Source: Candidatus Kuenenia stuttgartensis (GTDB taxonomy: Bacteria > Planctomycetota > GCA-002687715 > CAIWVZ01). Taken from it: a stretch of DNA of 64,000 nucleotides. The DNA lies in assembly GCA_945860915.1 (NCBI GenBank), contig CAMARR010000006.1:62001-126000 (forward strand), given 5' to 3'. The position numbers were made by a program, and so were the translations under genes. This document shows positions 8,156 through 17,048 of the stretch, piece by piece. The first letter of the stretch is position 1; each line of letters begins with the position of its first letter. Under the pieces are notes generated by a model. It was not told the DNA's origin, did no database searches, and saw nothing but the letters and a program-made list of their open reading frames with translations.

Positions 8156-10030
8156 TCAGCCGCCGGCCTTCTTCTCCGAGTCGGTCTGGGGAGGCCCCAT
8201 TGGGACCAATCCCTCCGCACCGCCGAAGATGCGCTCGTTCTCGGCCTCGATCTGCTTCTGACGCAGAAGATCCTCGCTGCGGACGATTCGCTCAAGATCG
8301 TCACTGTCCCGCAAGATGCGAGGCGTGATGAAGATCAAAAGGGCTTCGTTGGATTTCGCACGGGACTTGCTCTTGAAGAAGAAGTCGAGAACCGGGATGT
8401 CCCCAAGGACTGGGAACTTGTTGATGCGCTCGGTCTCGGTTTCCGTCACCATGCCACCGATGACTGCTGTATGCCCCGACTGAAGCATCAGGGTGGAGAC
8501 CATCGTCGACGATGCGATCTGCGGCAGGGCGATAGACACCTCGTTCGGTGTACCCTCACCCGACGTGAAGATCTGGAATCCTTGGAGGTTCGGATCCGAG
8601 CTGCGGCCGATGAGTTGCTCCGCCTCAGGAATCAAGGTCATCATGACCTTGTCAGTTCCAGGAATGACGTGCGGAATCATGTAGAGCTGGAAGCCGGTTT
8701 GCACCGGAGAGCCCTTCGCTTCACGGATCGAGAACGTCAAACCACCGCTCTGGGCGGCCTGCGCTTCGGTCTCGGCATATCGAATCGTGCGGCCCACGAA
8801 GATCGTCGCCTCTTGATTGTCAAGCGCCATCAGCTTCGGTGCCTGCACGATCCGCGAACGGTCGTCTTTCTTCAGCATGTTCAGAGTGAACGTTGCCTTC
8901 GTGAAGTCCAACGTGCCGAACGTGGTGGCCGCAAGGGTGTCGGCGTCGTTCAGTCCAGGCGTTCGGCCATTCTCGTTCGCGGTGAAACTGCTGTTCCAAC
9001 CGCCGCCGCCCAGATTGAATGGCAAGCGTGTGGGAATGGCGCCGCCGGTCAGGCCGGCCTGGAATCCCTGGTCGGTGATGTCAAACCCATAGGTGAGAGC
9101 ATCAGTGTTGGTCGTCGTAACGAACTTGACGTCAACGAAGATCTGCGCAGGCTCGACGTCCATCTCTTGGAGCAGACGGCCAACTTGCGCCAGAACCGGC
9201 TCGGTGTCTTTGATGAGAAGAATGTTGGTGCGCGAAACGTACTCTAGGGATCCACCCTTCGAGAGAACGCTGCGCAGTGCCTTGATCAACGGGAAGTCCT
9301 TTTCAGGATCCTGAGTCGGCGCTTTGGCTTGGCCTTCCGCATACTCGGTCTTGATCTTCGGAACATACGGAGACGGCGGGCGGAGGTAGCGAAGGTTGAA
9401 TACCTTCATGCCCATTTGCGCCTCGAGCTTAGAGGGATGCACAACGCGAAGGATGCCCCAGGCATCTTCGACGACGGTGAACCCCAGCGATTTGACGACC
9501 GTGTCAAGGGCTGTGCGCCACGGCACGTTGTTCACACGCAGATAGACCGTGCCTTCGACTTCGGGAGCAACGACAACGCTGGCTCCGGCGAGCTTCGCGA
9601 TTGAGTCCACGACGACACGTACATCTGCACCGGCGAACTCAAAGGTCACGCGCGGCGGCTTCTCGACGCGGATGAGGTTCGCTGCCTTATCGACAAGCAC
9701 GCACCCAGCTTGCTCGACTACGGTTTCAAGGGCGAGGCGCCAAGGAACCTGGTCGAGGTCGACGGTGATGGAGCCCTCGGCACCGTCAGCGACAACTAAG
9801 TTCACGCCAGATCGCGCGCGCAGATAATTGACAACATCCACCAACGGTGTTGCCTTGACATGGAGCGTAACCCGACTGTCAGCCGAAGGGTCAAGTCGCG
9901 GATCCTGCGTGAGTTTGGTCGCAGGGCGTGAATCCTGCGCGTGCGCAGAAACGCCGAACACGACCAACAGGCCTGCCAGAATCACCGCGCGACGCATCGC
10001 GCCCTTCCGTCCCATCCCTTGAATTCCCAT
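8156..10030 (-). CDS. pilQ: Type IV pilus / type II secretion secretin PilQ
   Basis: Outer-membrane secretin that forms the channel for the pilus or secreted proteins. The start at 10030 is preceded by AGGAGAAGAAT and gives a signal peptide ending near SAHAQ (about 28-32). Two tandem STN-like modules follow (about 53-122 and 127-197), each ending with VPWR-x-AL and an I-R-V strand. After a linker comes an N-domain region and the C-terminal secretin domain, with typical GGMV and PVLGDIPVLDFFFKSK near the C-terminus. Length is 624 residues. It is the last gene of pilM-pilN-pilO-pilQ, with 36 bp to the pilO stop. Confidence 0.92.
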   Translation of the reverse strand: MGIQGMGRKGAMRRAVILAGLLVVFGVSAHAQDSRPATKLTQDPRLDPSADSRVTLHVKATPLVDVVNYLRARSGVNLVVADGAEGSITVDLDQVPWRLALETVVEQAGCVLVDKAANLIRVEKPPRVTFEFAGADVRVVVDSIAKLAGASVVVAPEVEGTVYLRVNNVPWRTALDTVVKSLGFTVVEDAWGILRVVHPSKLEAQMGMKVFNLRYLRPPSPYVPKIKTEYAEGQAKAPTQDPEKDFPLIKALRSVLSKGGSLEYVSRTNILLIKDTEPVLAQVGRLLQEMDVEPAQIFVDVKFVTTTNTDALTYGFDITDQGFQAGLTGGAIPTRLPFNLGGGGWNSSFTANENGRTPGLNDADTLAATTFGTLDFTKATFTLNMLKKDDRSRIVQAPKLMALDNQEATIFVGRTIRYAETEAQAAQSGGLTFSIREAKGSPVQTGFQLYMIPHVIPGTDKVMMTLIPEAEQLIGRSSDPNLQGFQIFTSGEGTPNEVSIALPQIASSTMVSTLMLQSGHTAVIGGMVTETETERINKFPVLGDIPVLDFFFKSKSRAKSNEALLIFITPRILRDSDDLERIVRSEDLLRQKQIEAENERIFGGAEGLVPMGPPQTDSEKKAGG

Positions 10031-10066
10031 TATTCTTCTCCTATCCCGAGAAATCACTCTCAAGGA

Positions 10067-11590
10067 TCAGTTCTTCTTCTTCGGCTGCGGACTCGTTGGA
10101 GTCTGAACCTTTGTTCCCGAGGACTTCTGTGAAAGTCCGTTTACGGCACGTTCGATGGCCACGCCCTTGTAGAGGAATGTCACCGAGATGACGCTTATGG
10201 ACTTGACCGTGATGTCGGGTCGCCCTGGTACACCCTCTTGAGGCGCCACGGGCATTCCGTTGAGGATCGCGACCGCGCGGTCAGGCCTGTCGTGTGGAAC
10301 GATGGTCCCCAAACAGACGAGATCGATGCTCGAGAACTCGACGTGCGCGCGCGCGATGCGCGCCTCTCGCGTCAGTTCGTCAAACAGACCCGTCAGTGCC
10401 GAGTCGCTGCCAGAGCGCATCGCGAGTGCTTGATCAGCAAGAGCGGCGGCTTCGTCGTGACGGTGATCGTTCATCGCCTCGCGCACCCTCGCGAGAAGTG
10501 CTTCGAGCTGCGCACGATTCACGCTTGAGGGCACTTGGCCACGAGCGCGCATCATCGTCTCGTAGGGTGCGATCACCTCGCGCTCGAACCGAGTGCGCAC
10601 GGCGACAACTGCGAATCCGTTCCGGGACTGTATGTCCTCAACTCGTGCTCCAAGCGCAGCCAAATGCCGTTCGGCCTCCGTCTTGAGCGGCGCACGCTTC
10701 ACAACGTTCTGCTCGGCGCCTTCAGCGTTGACGGCTGCCGTTGCAACGCTGAGCGCTTTGAGAACCTGTTCGAGTTCGACTTCTTCCGAGAGCCGGGTGG
10801 TCTCCCCCTTAGAGTCCATCTGGGCCGCAACCCTGCGAGGATCCACGAAGACGTCGCGACGCATCATCGACGGGTCGTGTCGCCACGACGCGGGGATGAT
10901 TGGATCGGCATTCACCTTGGCAAGGACGCCGCGCTTCGCGAGGCCCTCTACCTTTTTCGCTTCGTCAGGAATCACCACCGGATCGCGTTGGCGAACCGTC
11001 GAATTGTAGACATAGGTCTCGATTTCCATGTCGACATCGTTCGGAACGAGAGCCGTCACATCCTGAGACCTTCCCACGTCCTGGCCGCGGTTGATCTTGA
11101 AGACTGGAATGCGCACGAATCGCTGGTGGTTCTCGAAGAGATCCATGAACTTAAGCAGCGACTCCGTCGAACACGTCATCGAGAGCTTGTACGAGACGCG
11201 ATCGAAGGCCTCGGTCGCAGCCTTCGCACCGCGCTGTGTGCGGGCACGCGCGTCTTGATCGTCAAGCTTGACGATCTTGACGCCTGCATCTGTCGCGAAC
11301 GACGTGAGACGATCGACAAACTTGTTGATGTCCTTGTCGTCCGGGAGGATCGCTACATACCGCTTGACTGACTCGCGAACGACCAATACGTCTTCCTCTG
11401 CGCGAGGAATACCCTTGATGTCCGCCTGCGCGCGTGCCGCAGAAGCCCGAGCGATGTCCGCATCCGCCTTGGTCTGTCGCAGCTCGGCAATATCACTCCA
11501 GATGAAGTAGCCGAGTCCAGCGATGAGGACTGCTGCAGAACCCATGGCAATGTTGCGTGTTCGAATTTGTTGAGAGTAGGGTGTTGTCAC
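10067..11590 (-). CDS. pilO: PilO with a C-terminal PilP/GspC-like domain
   Basis: PilO is an inner-membrane alignment-complex protein that pairs with PilN. The GTG at 11588-11590 is chosen because GAGGA lies upstream and it sits 10 bp after pilN. One membrane helix (about 15-32) and a coiled-coil region precede a PilO-like ferredoxin-type domain (about 60-200). At 507 residues it is more than twice the usual PilO length. The middle is helical and TPR-like (near 370-410). Residues about 425-485 (VCLGTI, AVILNG-like AILNGMPVAPQEG, VKSISVISVTFLYKGVAIE) resemble the homology region of PilP and GspC, which contacts the secretin. No separate pilP is present. Confidence 0.8.
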   Translation of the reverse strand: MTTPYSQQIRTRNIAMGSAAVLIAGLGYFIWSDIAELRQTKADADIARASAARAQADIKGIPRAEEDVLVVRESVKRYVAILPDDKDINKFVDRLTSFATDAGVKIVKLDDQDARARTQRGAKAATEAFDRVSYKLSMTCSTESLLKFMDLFENHQRFVRIPVFKINRGQDVGRSQDVTALVPNDVDMEIETYVYNSTVRQRDPVVIPDEAKKVEGLAKRGVLAKVNADPIIPASWRHDPSMMRRDVFVDPRRVAAQMDSKGETTRLSEEVELEQVLKALSVATAAVNAEGAEQNVVKRAPLKTEAERHLAALGARVEDIQSRNGFAVVAVRTRFEREVIAPYETMMRARGQVPSSVNRAQLEALLARVREAMNDHRHDEAAALADQALAMRSGSDSALTGLFDELTREARIARAHVEFSSIDLVCLGTIVPHDRPDRAVAILNGMPVAPQEGVPGRPDITVKSISVISVTFLYKGVAIERAVNGLSQKSSGTKVQTPTSPQPKKKN

Positions 11591-11600
11591 AGGGTGATCC

Positions 11601-12311
11601 TCAGCGGGGTGCGGGCTTTTGTTTGGTGTCCTGCTCGGCGAGTGCGCCCGGGCGTCCGGCACTCTTCTTCTCGTCACGCGCCTTCATGGGGAGCATGAGG
11701 TCCACAGTCCACGCCGTCTTCGGACGGAGTGCACCATCGAACTCCTCGGTCTTACCTGCCGGATTCGGCATGTCGGCGAAGTCCTCGTAGAAGGGCGATT
11801 GGCGAAGTTTGCGGTGGAACGTGTTGAAGTTCTCAAGCGGGTTCTTCTCAGCGAAACACCATCCGACAACGCGAACAGTTTCACCGTCGCTTCTACCCTT
11901 TGGACCTTGGCTCGCCTGTGGCTGGCGAACTTCGACCGAGTCGAGCCAGAGTAAAAAGTCTTGGCCGGAGTTGTCGTCGGTTGTTACGTCAAGGAGTTGG
12001 TCGAGTTTCCTTGTCCAAAGCACGCGAGACGAGGCGATGGACTTAATAGTCTTCTCGCGGTTCTTGAATTCCGCGAGTTCGTCCTTGAGAGACTCGACGT
12101 ACTTCCTGCCTGGTTCGACCGCTGCGAGTTCCGCCTTTGCGGACTCGAAGTCGGCTCGGCTGGTCGAGAGCGTTCCGAAGTGGATGAATGCCCACGAGAA
12201 TGTGGCGCACACAACCAATAGCACTGAGACGAGAATGGGGATAAGGACCCTCAGCGGGGTCGCCTCGGCTCGACGCATGTCTGCCGGAATGAGGTTGATA
12301 CGGGTCATCAT
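11601..12311 (-). CDS. pilN: Type IV pilus alignment protein PilN
   Basis: Inner-membrane protein whose cytoplasmic N-terminus binds PilM. The conserved INLIP motif lies at residues 5-9, followed by a single membrane helix (about 22-44), a coiled coil (about 50-95) and a C-terminal periplasmic domain. At 236 residues it is slightly longer than usual, because of a charged tail. It follows pilM by 7 bp. The ATG at 12309-12311 is followed by a second ATG that could also be used. Confidence 0.88.
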   Translation of the reverse strand: MMTRINLIPADMRRAEATPLRVLIPILVSVLLVVCATFSWAFIHFGTLSTSRADFESAKAELAAVEPGRKYVESLKDELAEFKNREKTIKSIASSRVLWTRKLDQLLDVTTDDNSGQDFLLWLDSVEVRQPQASQGPKGRSDGETVRVVGWCFAEKNPLENFNTFHRKLRQSPFYEDFADMPNPAGKTEEFDGALRPKTAWTVDLMLPMKARDEKKSAGRPGALAEQDTKQKPAPR

Positions 12312-12318
12312 GGCGAAA

Positions 12319-13350
12319 TCAGGCCTTCCTCACGCGGGCGGCAAGCCCAGCGGCAATGGCGAGTCGGGGCGCACTTCGCGCCAAAAGAGCTGCATCAACA
12401 CCTTCGTCGACCGCAAGCCCGTTGAACGGGTCGAAGATCTCGACCTCGCGATCGAGCGCATGGGCGAGGCTCTCTTTGAGTCCCCCAAGACGACTTGCGC
12501 CTCCAGACAGGAGAACGCGGTCGATTCGACATTCGAACTGGTTTTCGAACCAGTCGAACGAAAGTTGTAATTCGTTTGCGAGATCGTCCACGACCGTGGT
12601 GACGACATCGGTGACTTCGCTTGCCCGATCCCCTGGCTCGCGCTTTAAGACCTCGGCCTCCTCATCCGTGACGCCGAGACGCAACGCGATGGCTGCGGTC
12701 ATGTCACGACCTGCGCCTGACTGAAGTTCACGCGTGAACCAAGCTGTGCCGTCAGCGACGACGGTGATTGAGATCTTTGATGCGCCGATATCGATGATCG
12801 CAGCAACTCGTGTCTGTCCATCGCCTTCCGGGGTGGCGGCCATGAAGGCGTTGCCTAGCGCCATGACATCAAGGTCAACCGCGTCGGTAGCGAGGCTGGT
12901 TCCTTCGATGCAGGTCATCTGCTCGGCAATCTGACTGCGCCGAGCCGCGACGAGCACCACGGTCATGTTCCCTTCGCCGGCGCGATCAACCGCACCTTCG
13001 AGGCGCTGACAATCAAGGACGCACTCTTCCAAGGGGAAAGGCACGTACTTGGATGCCTCAAACATGAGCGCGTTGCGCATTTCCTCTTCGCGCATTATGG
13101 GAAGAGTCAAATAGCGAACGATCACGTTCTTGCCGGAGATTCCGGTGACGACACGTCGGCCCCGCAGCCCACACTCTTGGACAAGTTCGTCGACCGCTGA
13201 CTGGCGCGCCTGAGGCGTGTCACCGTTGACTTCAACTTGGCCAAAGCCTGAAACGGTAAGCTTGCCGCGGCGCTCAGTGAGCTCCACAGCTTTGACGGAC
13301 GTTGTCCCAATGTCGAGACCCACGAGTGTTCGGGTTTTCGAGAACAGCAT
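12319..13350 (-). CDS. pilM: Type IV pilus assembly ATPase PilM
   Basis: Actin-like cytoplasmic protein that anchors the alignment complex. The N-terminal phosphate loop reads VGLDIGTTSVKAVEL, followed by EMRNALMFEASKYVPFPLEE, which is typical of PilM. A second nucleotide motif, AIIDIGASKISI, lies near residue 185, and LLSGGASRLGGL near residue 280. At 343 residues it is normal in length. It is the first gene of the pil operon. The 140-bp gap before it (towards ptsI) holds room for a promoter. Confidence 0.93.
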   Translation of the reverse strand: MLFSKTRTLVGLDIGTTSVKAVELTERRGKLTVSGFGQVEVNGDTPQARQSAVDELVQECGLRGRRVVTGISGKNVIVRYLTLPIMREEEMRNALMFEASKYVPFPLEECVLDCQRLEGAVDRAGEGNMTVVLVAARRSQIAEQMTCIEGTSLATDAVDLDVMALGNAFMAATPEGDGQTRVAAIIDIGASKISITVVADGTAWFTRELQSGAGRDMTAAIALRLGVTDEEAEVLKREPGDRASEVTDVVTTVVDDLANELQLSFDWFENQFECRIDRVLLSGGASRLGGLKESLAHALDREVEIFDPFNGLAVDEGVDAALLARSAPRLAIAAGLAARVRKA

Positions 13351-13439
13351 GCGGACGTTCCCTCTTGAAATGGTCCCGAGGCGGAACGCCTTCGGGCTTC
13401 GTAAGGGATCGGCTGTTCAAACCCACCTTCTTAAGCGTA

Positions 13440-13470
13440 GAATTTGGGCGGGCCGAATCGCCCCAAATTC
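13440..13470 (-). terminator. Possible hairpin downstream of ptsI
   Basis: GAATTTGGG and CCCAAATTC arms with a one-base bulge lie between the ptsI stop and the pilM start. On the minus strand no strong U-run follows. It may end or attenuate the PTS transcript before the pil operon. Confidence 0.4.
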
Positions 13471-13490
13471 ATCTCATGGGCGGGAATCGA

Positions 13491-15245
13491 CTACCGGCGG
13501 CGGCGGGCCCCCGGGGCACGCTCGCCGGAATTCCTAACTTCAAACGCATCTATTACGGTTGCGGCAGCCTCAGCATCCGGCGACGCAAGAACCGCGTCGG
13601 CCAAAGCGCGGCATTCAGGAAGCGTGACGCGTTGAATCCGATCAACCACCTGCCCCATGCGCGGGGGCGCCATGGAGAAACTTCGGACTCCTAGGCCAAG
13701 GAGAACCGGGACGAGTCGGGTGGACCCTGCCATCTCTCCACACACCGAGACTTCCTTGCCCACCGCGAGCCCCGCCTCAACAGCCACCTTGATCAGCTGG
13801 CAGACAGCCGGGTGATGGGGCTTGTACCAATCCCCTACGCGTCCGTTGGTCCGATCGACGGCTAGTGTGTACTGCGTCAGATCGTTCGTTCCGATGCTGC
13901 CGAAGTCCGCAACTTTCATGAGCGCCGTGGATGAAACCGCCGCCGCCGGCAATTCGATCATGACCCCAACTTGGACATTGGAGGCGAACGGCACCCGTTC
14001 CGCTTTTAGTTCCGCCTTCACCACATCGAAAATAGCGCGGGCGCGCAGAAACTCCCCCGCATCCGTCACCATCGGGAACATGATCCTCGCGGAACCGTGT
14101 ACCGACGCGCGTAACAGGGCGCGAAGCTGTGCGCGAAACAGGTCTTCGCGTGCGAATGACAGACGAATCGAGCGAAGTCCAAGGGCTGGATTTTCTTCAC
14201 GAGTTGCATCGACCCGGGCATCGAACTTGTCGGCACCAAAGTCCATGGTGCGAAAAATGACAGGGCGATCGCCGAAGGCCTTGAGCGTTTCCTCGTAGAT
14301 CTTCGCCTGAGCTTTCTCGTCCGGCGGCACTGCGCGTCCAATGTAGAGAAACTCGGTACGGAAGAGGCCGACGCCATCCGCCCCCATTGCGGCCAGTTCC
14401 TTCACATGATCGTTTGAATCGACATTGCATCGAATGGAGGCGCGCACACCGTCCTGTGTGACGGACTCGTCGGCCGAAATGGTCGTCGTTTGCCATCGAG
14501 TGCGAGTCGCCCGGCGAATGAGCATCGCGTAGCGCTGGCGAGTTGCCTTGTCCGGGTCGACGATCACATGGCCCTCAAGGCCATCAACGATGATAGGCGC
14601 ACCTTGAGAAATCAGCGTCGCGACATTCGCGATGCCGGTAATCGCGGGGATGCCGAGGTGTCGCGAGAGAATTGCTGTGTGGGATTCGGGACTTCCCGAT
14701 TGCGTGACAAAACCCAAGACCTTGTCGCGATCGATCGACAGGGCTTGCATCGGCGTGATTTCATCGGCCACGATGATGACCTTGCGAGGCAACTTCTCGA
14801 GGCTGGGCAATTCGCGGCCTAGAATGCGTGCCACGAGGCGTCGCGCGAGATCCTCGAGTTCTGGCGCGTAATTCGCAAGCGGGCCGCCCATCTTCCGAAA
14901 CTCGTCCACATAACCCTTGAGGACCTGCCTCACCGCTGTCGCTGCACTGAGTCGGTTGTGGCGAATAAGGTCCACAACTTGTTCCATGATGGTCTCGTCG
15001 GCAAGCATCGTCTGGTAGGTACCGAGCATACGCGACAAGTCGCCGAGTCTTCCGCCCGTCGAATCGGTGAGTTCGTTGACTTCTTTCAGCGTGCCTTCTA
15101 CAGCTTTGCGGAGGCGAGCCACCTCGCGATCACGCTCGGATGGCTTGATCTCGATGTCCGCGACGATGATCTCGCCCGACGACAGCACGAGGGCTTCACC
15201 CGCCACGACACCCTCCGAGATGACGGTTCCCCGTAGGATTTCCAT
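13491..15245 (-). CDS. ptsI: Phosphoenolpyruvate-protein phosphotransferase (PTS enzyme I)
   Basis: Transfers phosphate from phosphoenolpyruvate to HPr. The start at 15245 is chosen because GAGAGA precedes it and the ATG overlaps the ptsH stop as TGATG; an upstream in-frame ATG at 15266 has no ribosome site. The active histidine is H189 in GSPESHTAIL. The PEP-binding segment MDFGADKFD, the signature IGTNDLTQYTLAVDRTN and the catalytic cysteine in VSVCGEMAG are intact. Length 584 residues is normal. No sugar-specific EIIBC gene is present in the window, so a regulatory PTS is likely. Confidence 0.94.
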   Translation of the reverse strand: MEILRGTVISEGVVAGEALVLSSGEIIVADIEIKPSERDREVARLRKAVEGTLKEVNELTDSTGGRLGDLSRMLGTYQTMLADETIMEQVVDLIRHNRLSAATAVRQVLKGYVDEFRKMGGPLANYAPELEDLARRLVARILGRELPSLEKLPRKVIIVADEITPMQALSIDRDKVLGFVTQSGSPESHTAILSRHLGIPAITGIANVATLISQGAPIIVDGLEGHVIVDPDKATRQRYAMLIRRATRTRWQTTTISADESVTQDGVRASIRCNVDSNDHVKELAAMGADGVGLFRTEFLYIGRAVPPDEKAQAKIYEETLKAFGDRPVIFRTMDFGADKFDARVDATREENPALGLRSIRLSFAREDLFRAQLRALLRASVHGSARIMFPMVTDAGEFLRARAIFDVVKAELKAERVPFASNVQVGVMIELPAAAVSSTALMKVADFGSIGTNDLTQYTLAVDRTNGRVGDWYKPHHPAVCQLIKVAVEAGLAVGKEVSVCGEMAGSTRLVPVLLGLGVRSFSMAPPRMGQVVDRIQRVTLPECRALADAVLASPDAEAAATVIDAFEVRNSGERAPGARRRR

Positions 15246-15559
15246 CAGCTGTCTCTCGGAGCCCATGCAGGGTCAATCTCTTCACCGAAGCCACTATCGA
15301 TCACGCTAGCCACCTCAGCGGCGGCCGTCTCAGCGCCCTCGCCTGAGGCGGTGATCGATACTTCGGTGCCTGCGGGAGACGCCAACATCATGACTTCCAT
15401 GATGCTCTTCGCATTCGCCGACTCGGAACCGATGGTCAACGTGATCGCGCACCCACGATGGCGTGCCGCGGTCTTGACCACGAGCGCCGACGGACGGGCG
15501 TGAAGACCCTGGCGATTTCGAATGAGGGCTTTCAATGTGATGTCGGCCATGTGGCTCAC
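15245..15559 (-). CDS. ptsH: Phosphocarrier protein HPr
   Basis: Small phosphocarrier between enzyme I and EIIA proteins. The phosphorylatable histidine is H20 in RQGLHARPSA. A serine at position 52 in NAKSIMEVM matches the regulatory HPr-kinase site, although no hprK is seen here. The start given is the GTG that overlaps the yvcK stop as GTGA; an ATG at 15550 would shorten it by three residues and is equally plausible. The C-terminal tail is slightly longer than in standard 85-90-residue HPr. Confidence 0.92.
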   Translation of the reverse strand: MSHMADITLKALIRNRQGLHARPSALVVKTAARHRGCAITLTIGSESANAKSIMEVMMLASPAGTEVSITASGEGAETAAAEVASVIDSGFGEEIDPAWAPRDS

Positions 15560-16518
15560 TTTCGTCCGGCGATCTCACGCAATGTCAGGGCCAGGCGTCC
15601 ACTGTGATGCCGCAGGAGACCTGATTCTACTGAAACAACATCGGCACGAACGAGTGGAATACCCTCAACGTGCGTCGCCCCAAATGCCGCTCCCAGAATT
15701 TCAGCCCCGGCAGCGACATATCGGGATCGAATCTCTTCTGAGACGGGTCCATCATGAACAACTGCGAAGTCAATCCTCTCAAGGCCGCCCAGATCTCTAA
15801 CCGCTCGGATGTGCCCCGCGAGATCGAAAGCCCCGGTTTCACCAGGTTGGGTGGCGACATTCGCGACGTAAACGACTTTCGCCTTGGACGATGCGACTGC
15901 GGCCGCCATCCCCGGGACCAAGAGGTTCGGAATGATGCTCGTGAAAAGGCTTCCTGGTCCCAAAACGATGACGTCGGCAGCAGCAATCGCGGCGCTGATC
16001 TCGTTCGAAATGGCGGGCGGGTTCGGACGAAGTTCAATTTTTGAGATTGGCTTGCCGCTGCGTGAGATTCGATTCTCGCCGGTAGACTTCGACCCGTCCG
16101 GATGTGAGGCGACCAGAACCACGCGTCGGTCAGTCGACGGGATCACCCGCCCCCTGACGCCCAGCGTAGTCGCAGCCAAATCGATGGCCGCACGGAAGTC
16201 GCCAGTCTGCTTTGCGACCACCGCAAGAAAAAGATTGCCAAACGCATGGCCGCGCAAGAGTGCGTCGTCAAAGCGGTACGCGAAAAGTCGGGCGAGTCGC
16301 GGATCGCCTTCACTGAGAGCCACTAGACAGTTTCGAATGTCGCCTGGAGGCAACATCTCGTAGTCCTTGCGCAGCCGACCCGACGATCCACCATCGTCGG
16401 CTACAGTCACGATTGCTGTGATTTCCGATGTGAGGGACTTGATCCCTGAAAGGCAGGGCGAGATTCCGGTCCCGCCCCCTAGAACGACCACGCGACCCAA
16501 CTGAGATCGTTCGCTCAT
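15556..16518 (-). CDS. yvcK: YvcK/CofD-family protein (gluconeogenesis factor)
   Basis: Members of the YvcK branch bind UDP-sugars and affect carbon use and cell-wall synthesis in Gram-positive bacteria. The N-terminus VVLGGGTGISPCLSGIK, the DDGGSSGRLR motif and GPGSLFTSIIPNLLVPGM are diagnostic. The CofD branch is less likely because the gene sits in a carbon-regulation cluster. At 320 residues it is of normal size. It overlaps ptsH by 4 bp and follows the EIIA gene by 8 bp, which suggests joint control of carbon flux and phosphotransfer signalling. Confidence 0.9.
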   Translation of the reverse strand: MSERSQLGRVVVLGGGTGISPCLSGIKSLTSEITAIVTVADDGGSSGRLRKDYEMLPPGDIRNCLVALSEGDPRLARLFAYRFDDALLRGHAFGNLFLAVVAKQTGDFRAAIDLAATTLGVRGRVIPSTDRRVVLVASHPDGSKSTGENRISRSGKPISKIELRPNPPAISNEISAAIAAADVIVLGPGSLFTSIIPNLLVPGMAAAVASSKAKVVYVANVATQPGETGAFDLAGHIRAVRDLGGLERIDFAVVHDGPVSEEIRSRYVAAGAEILGAAFGATHVEGIPLVRADVVSVESGLLRHHSGRLALTLREIAGRK

Positions 16519-16526
16519 AAGCCGAC

Positions 16527-17000
16527 TCAGGGCCTAAGCGCCTTCTCACCCACCGACAGAATCTCTAGAACGCGCTCAGCCTGATCAGCACGATCAAGAT
16601 GACGCCGCCAATCGCGATCGCGGGCGACTCGAGCGATCGTACCAAGCACATGCAAGTAGGCCGGTCTATCCGCTTCACTCGCGAGAATGCAGAAGAGAAG
16701 CCGCGCTGGTAGTCCATCGACGGTAGGCATCTGCACGCCCTCGGGAACCCGGATGACGGCAAGGTGGGTTCCTAGAACTCCTTCAACGAAGATATGAGGG
16801 ATCAGCATTCCTGCGCCCATCGATGTTGAACCAGATGCCTCGCGTCGCTCGAATGCCCTCGCGACGTCTTCCGCGAGTTCCTTCGGGATCGCTCCCGCCT
16901 CGACGAAGCAGTCGGCGGCAACCGCAAAGGCCTGCGCCGCGGAGTTGGCAATCACACCGTCACGACTCACACGCGAACGCAGCGCGGTCTCAAATTCCAT
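16527..17000 (-). CDS. ptsN: PTS EIIA-Ntr-type domain protein
   Basis: A 157-residue single-domain protein of the PtsN/fructose EIIA family, which receives phosphate from HPr and usually acts in regulation. The motif SMGAGMLIPHIFVEG places the phosphorylatable histidine at H69. The upstream REASGSTS segment corresponds to the RE..ST.IG block of the family. It is the first gene of the yvcK-ptsH-ptsI set. With no permease gene nearby it probably belongs to a nitrogen-type regulatory PTS. Confidence 0.82.
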   Translation of the reverse strand: MEFETALRSRVSRDGVIANSAAQAFAVAADCFVEAGAIPKELAEDVARAFERREASGSTSMGAGMLIPHIFVEGVLGTHLAVIRVPEGVQMPTVDGLPARLLFCILASEADRPAYLHVLGTIARVARDRDWRRHLDRADQAERVLEILSVGEKALRP

Positions 17001-17048
17001 GTTGGAAGAACCTTAGGCGTGCCGAGCACGACGCGCAACGTCCCGTTG

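Noticed and set aside
8120-9247. 375-residue open frame on the plus strand opposite pilQ
   Set aside because: It is antisense to a clear secretin, has no signal peptide or domain, and shows the charged pattern typical of a GC-rich shadow frame.
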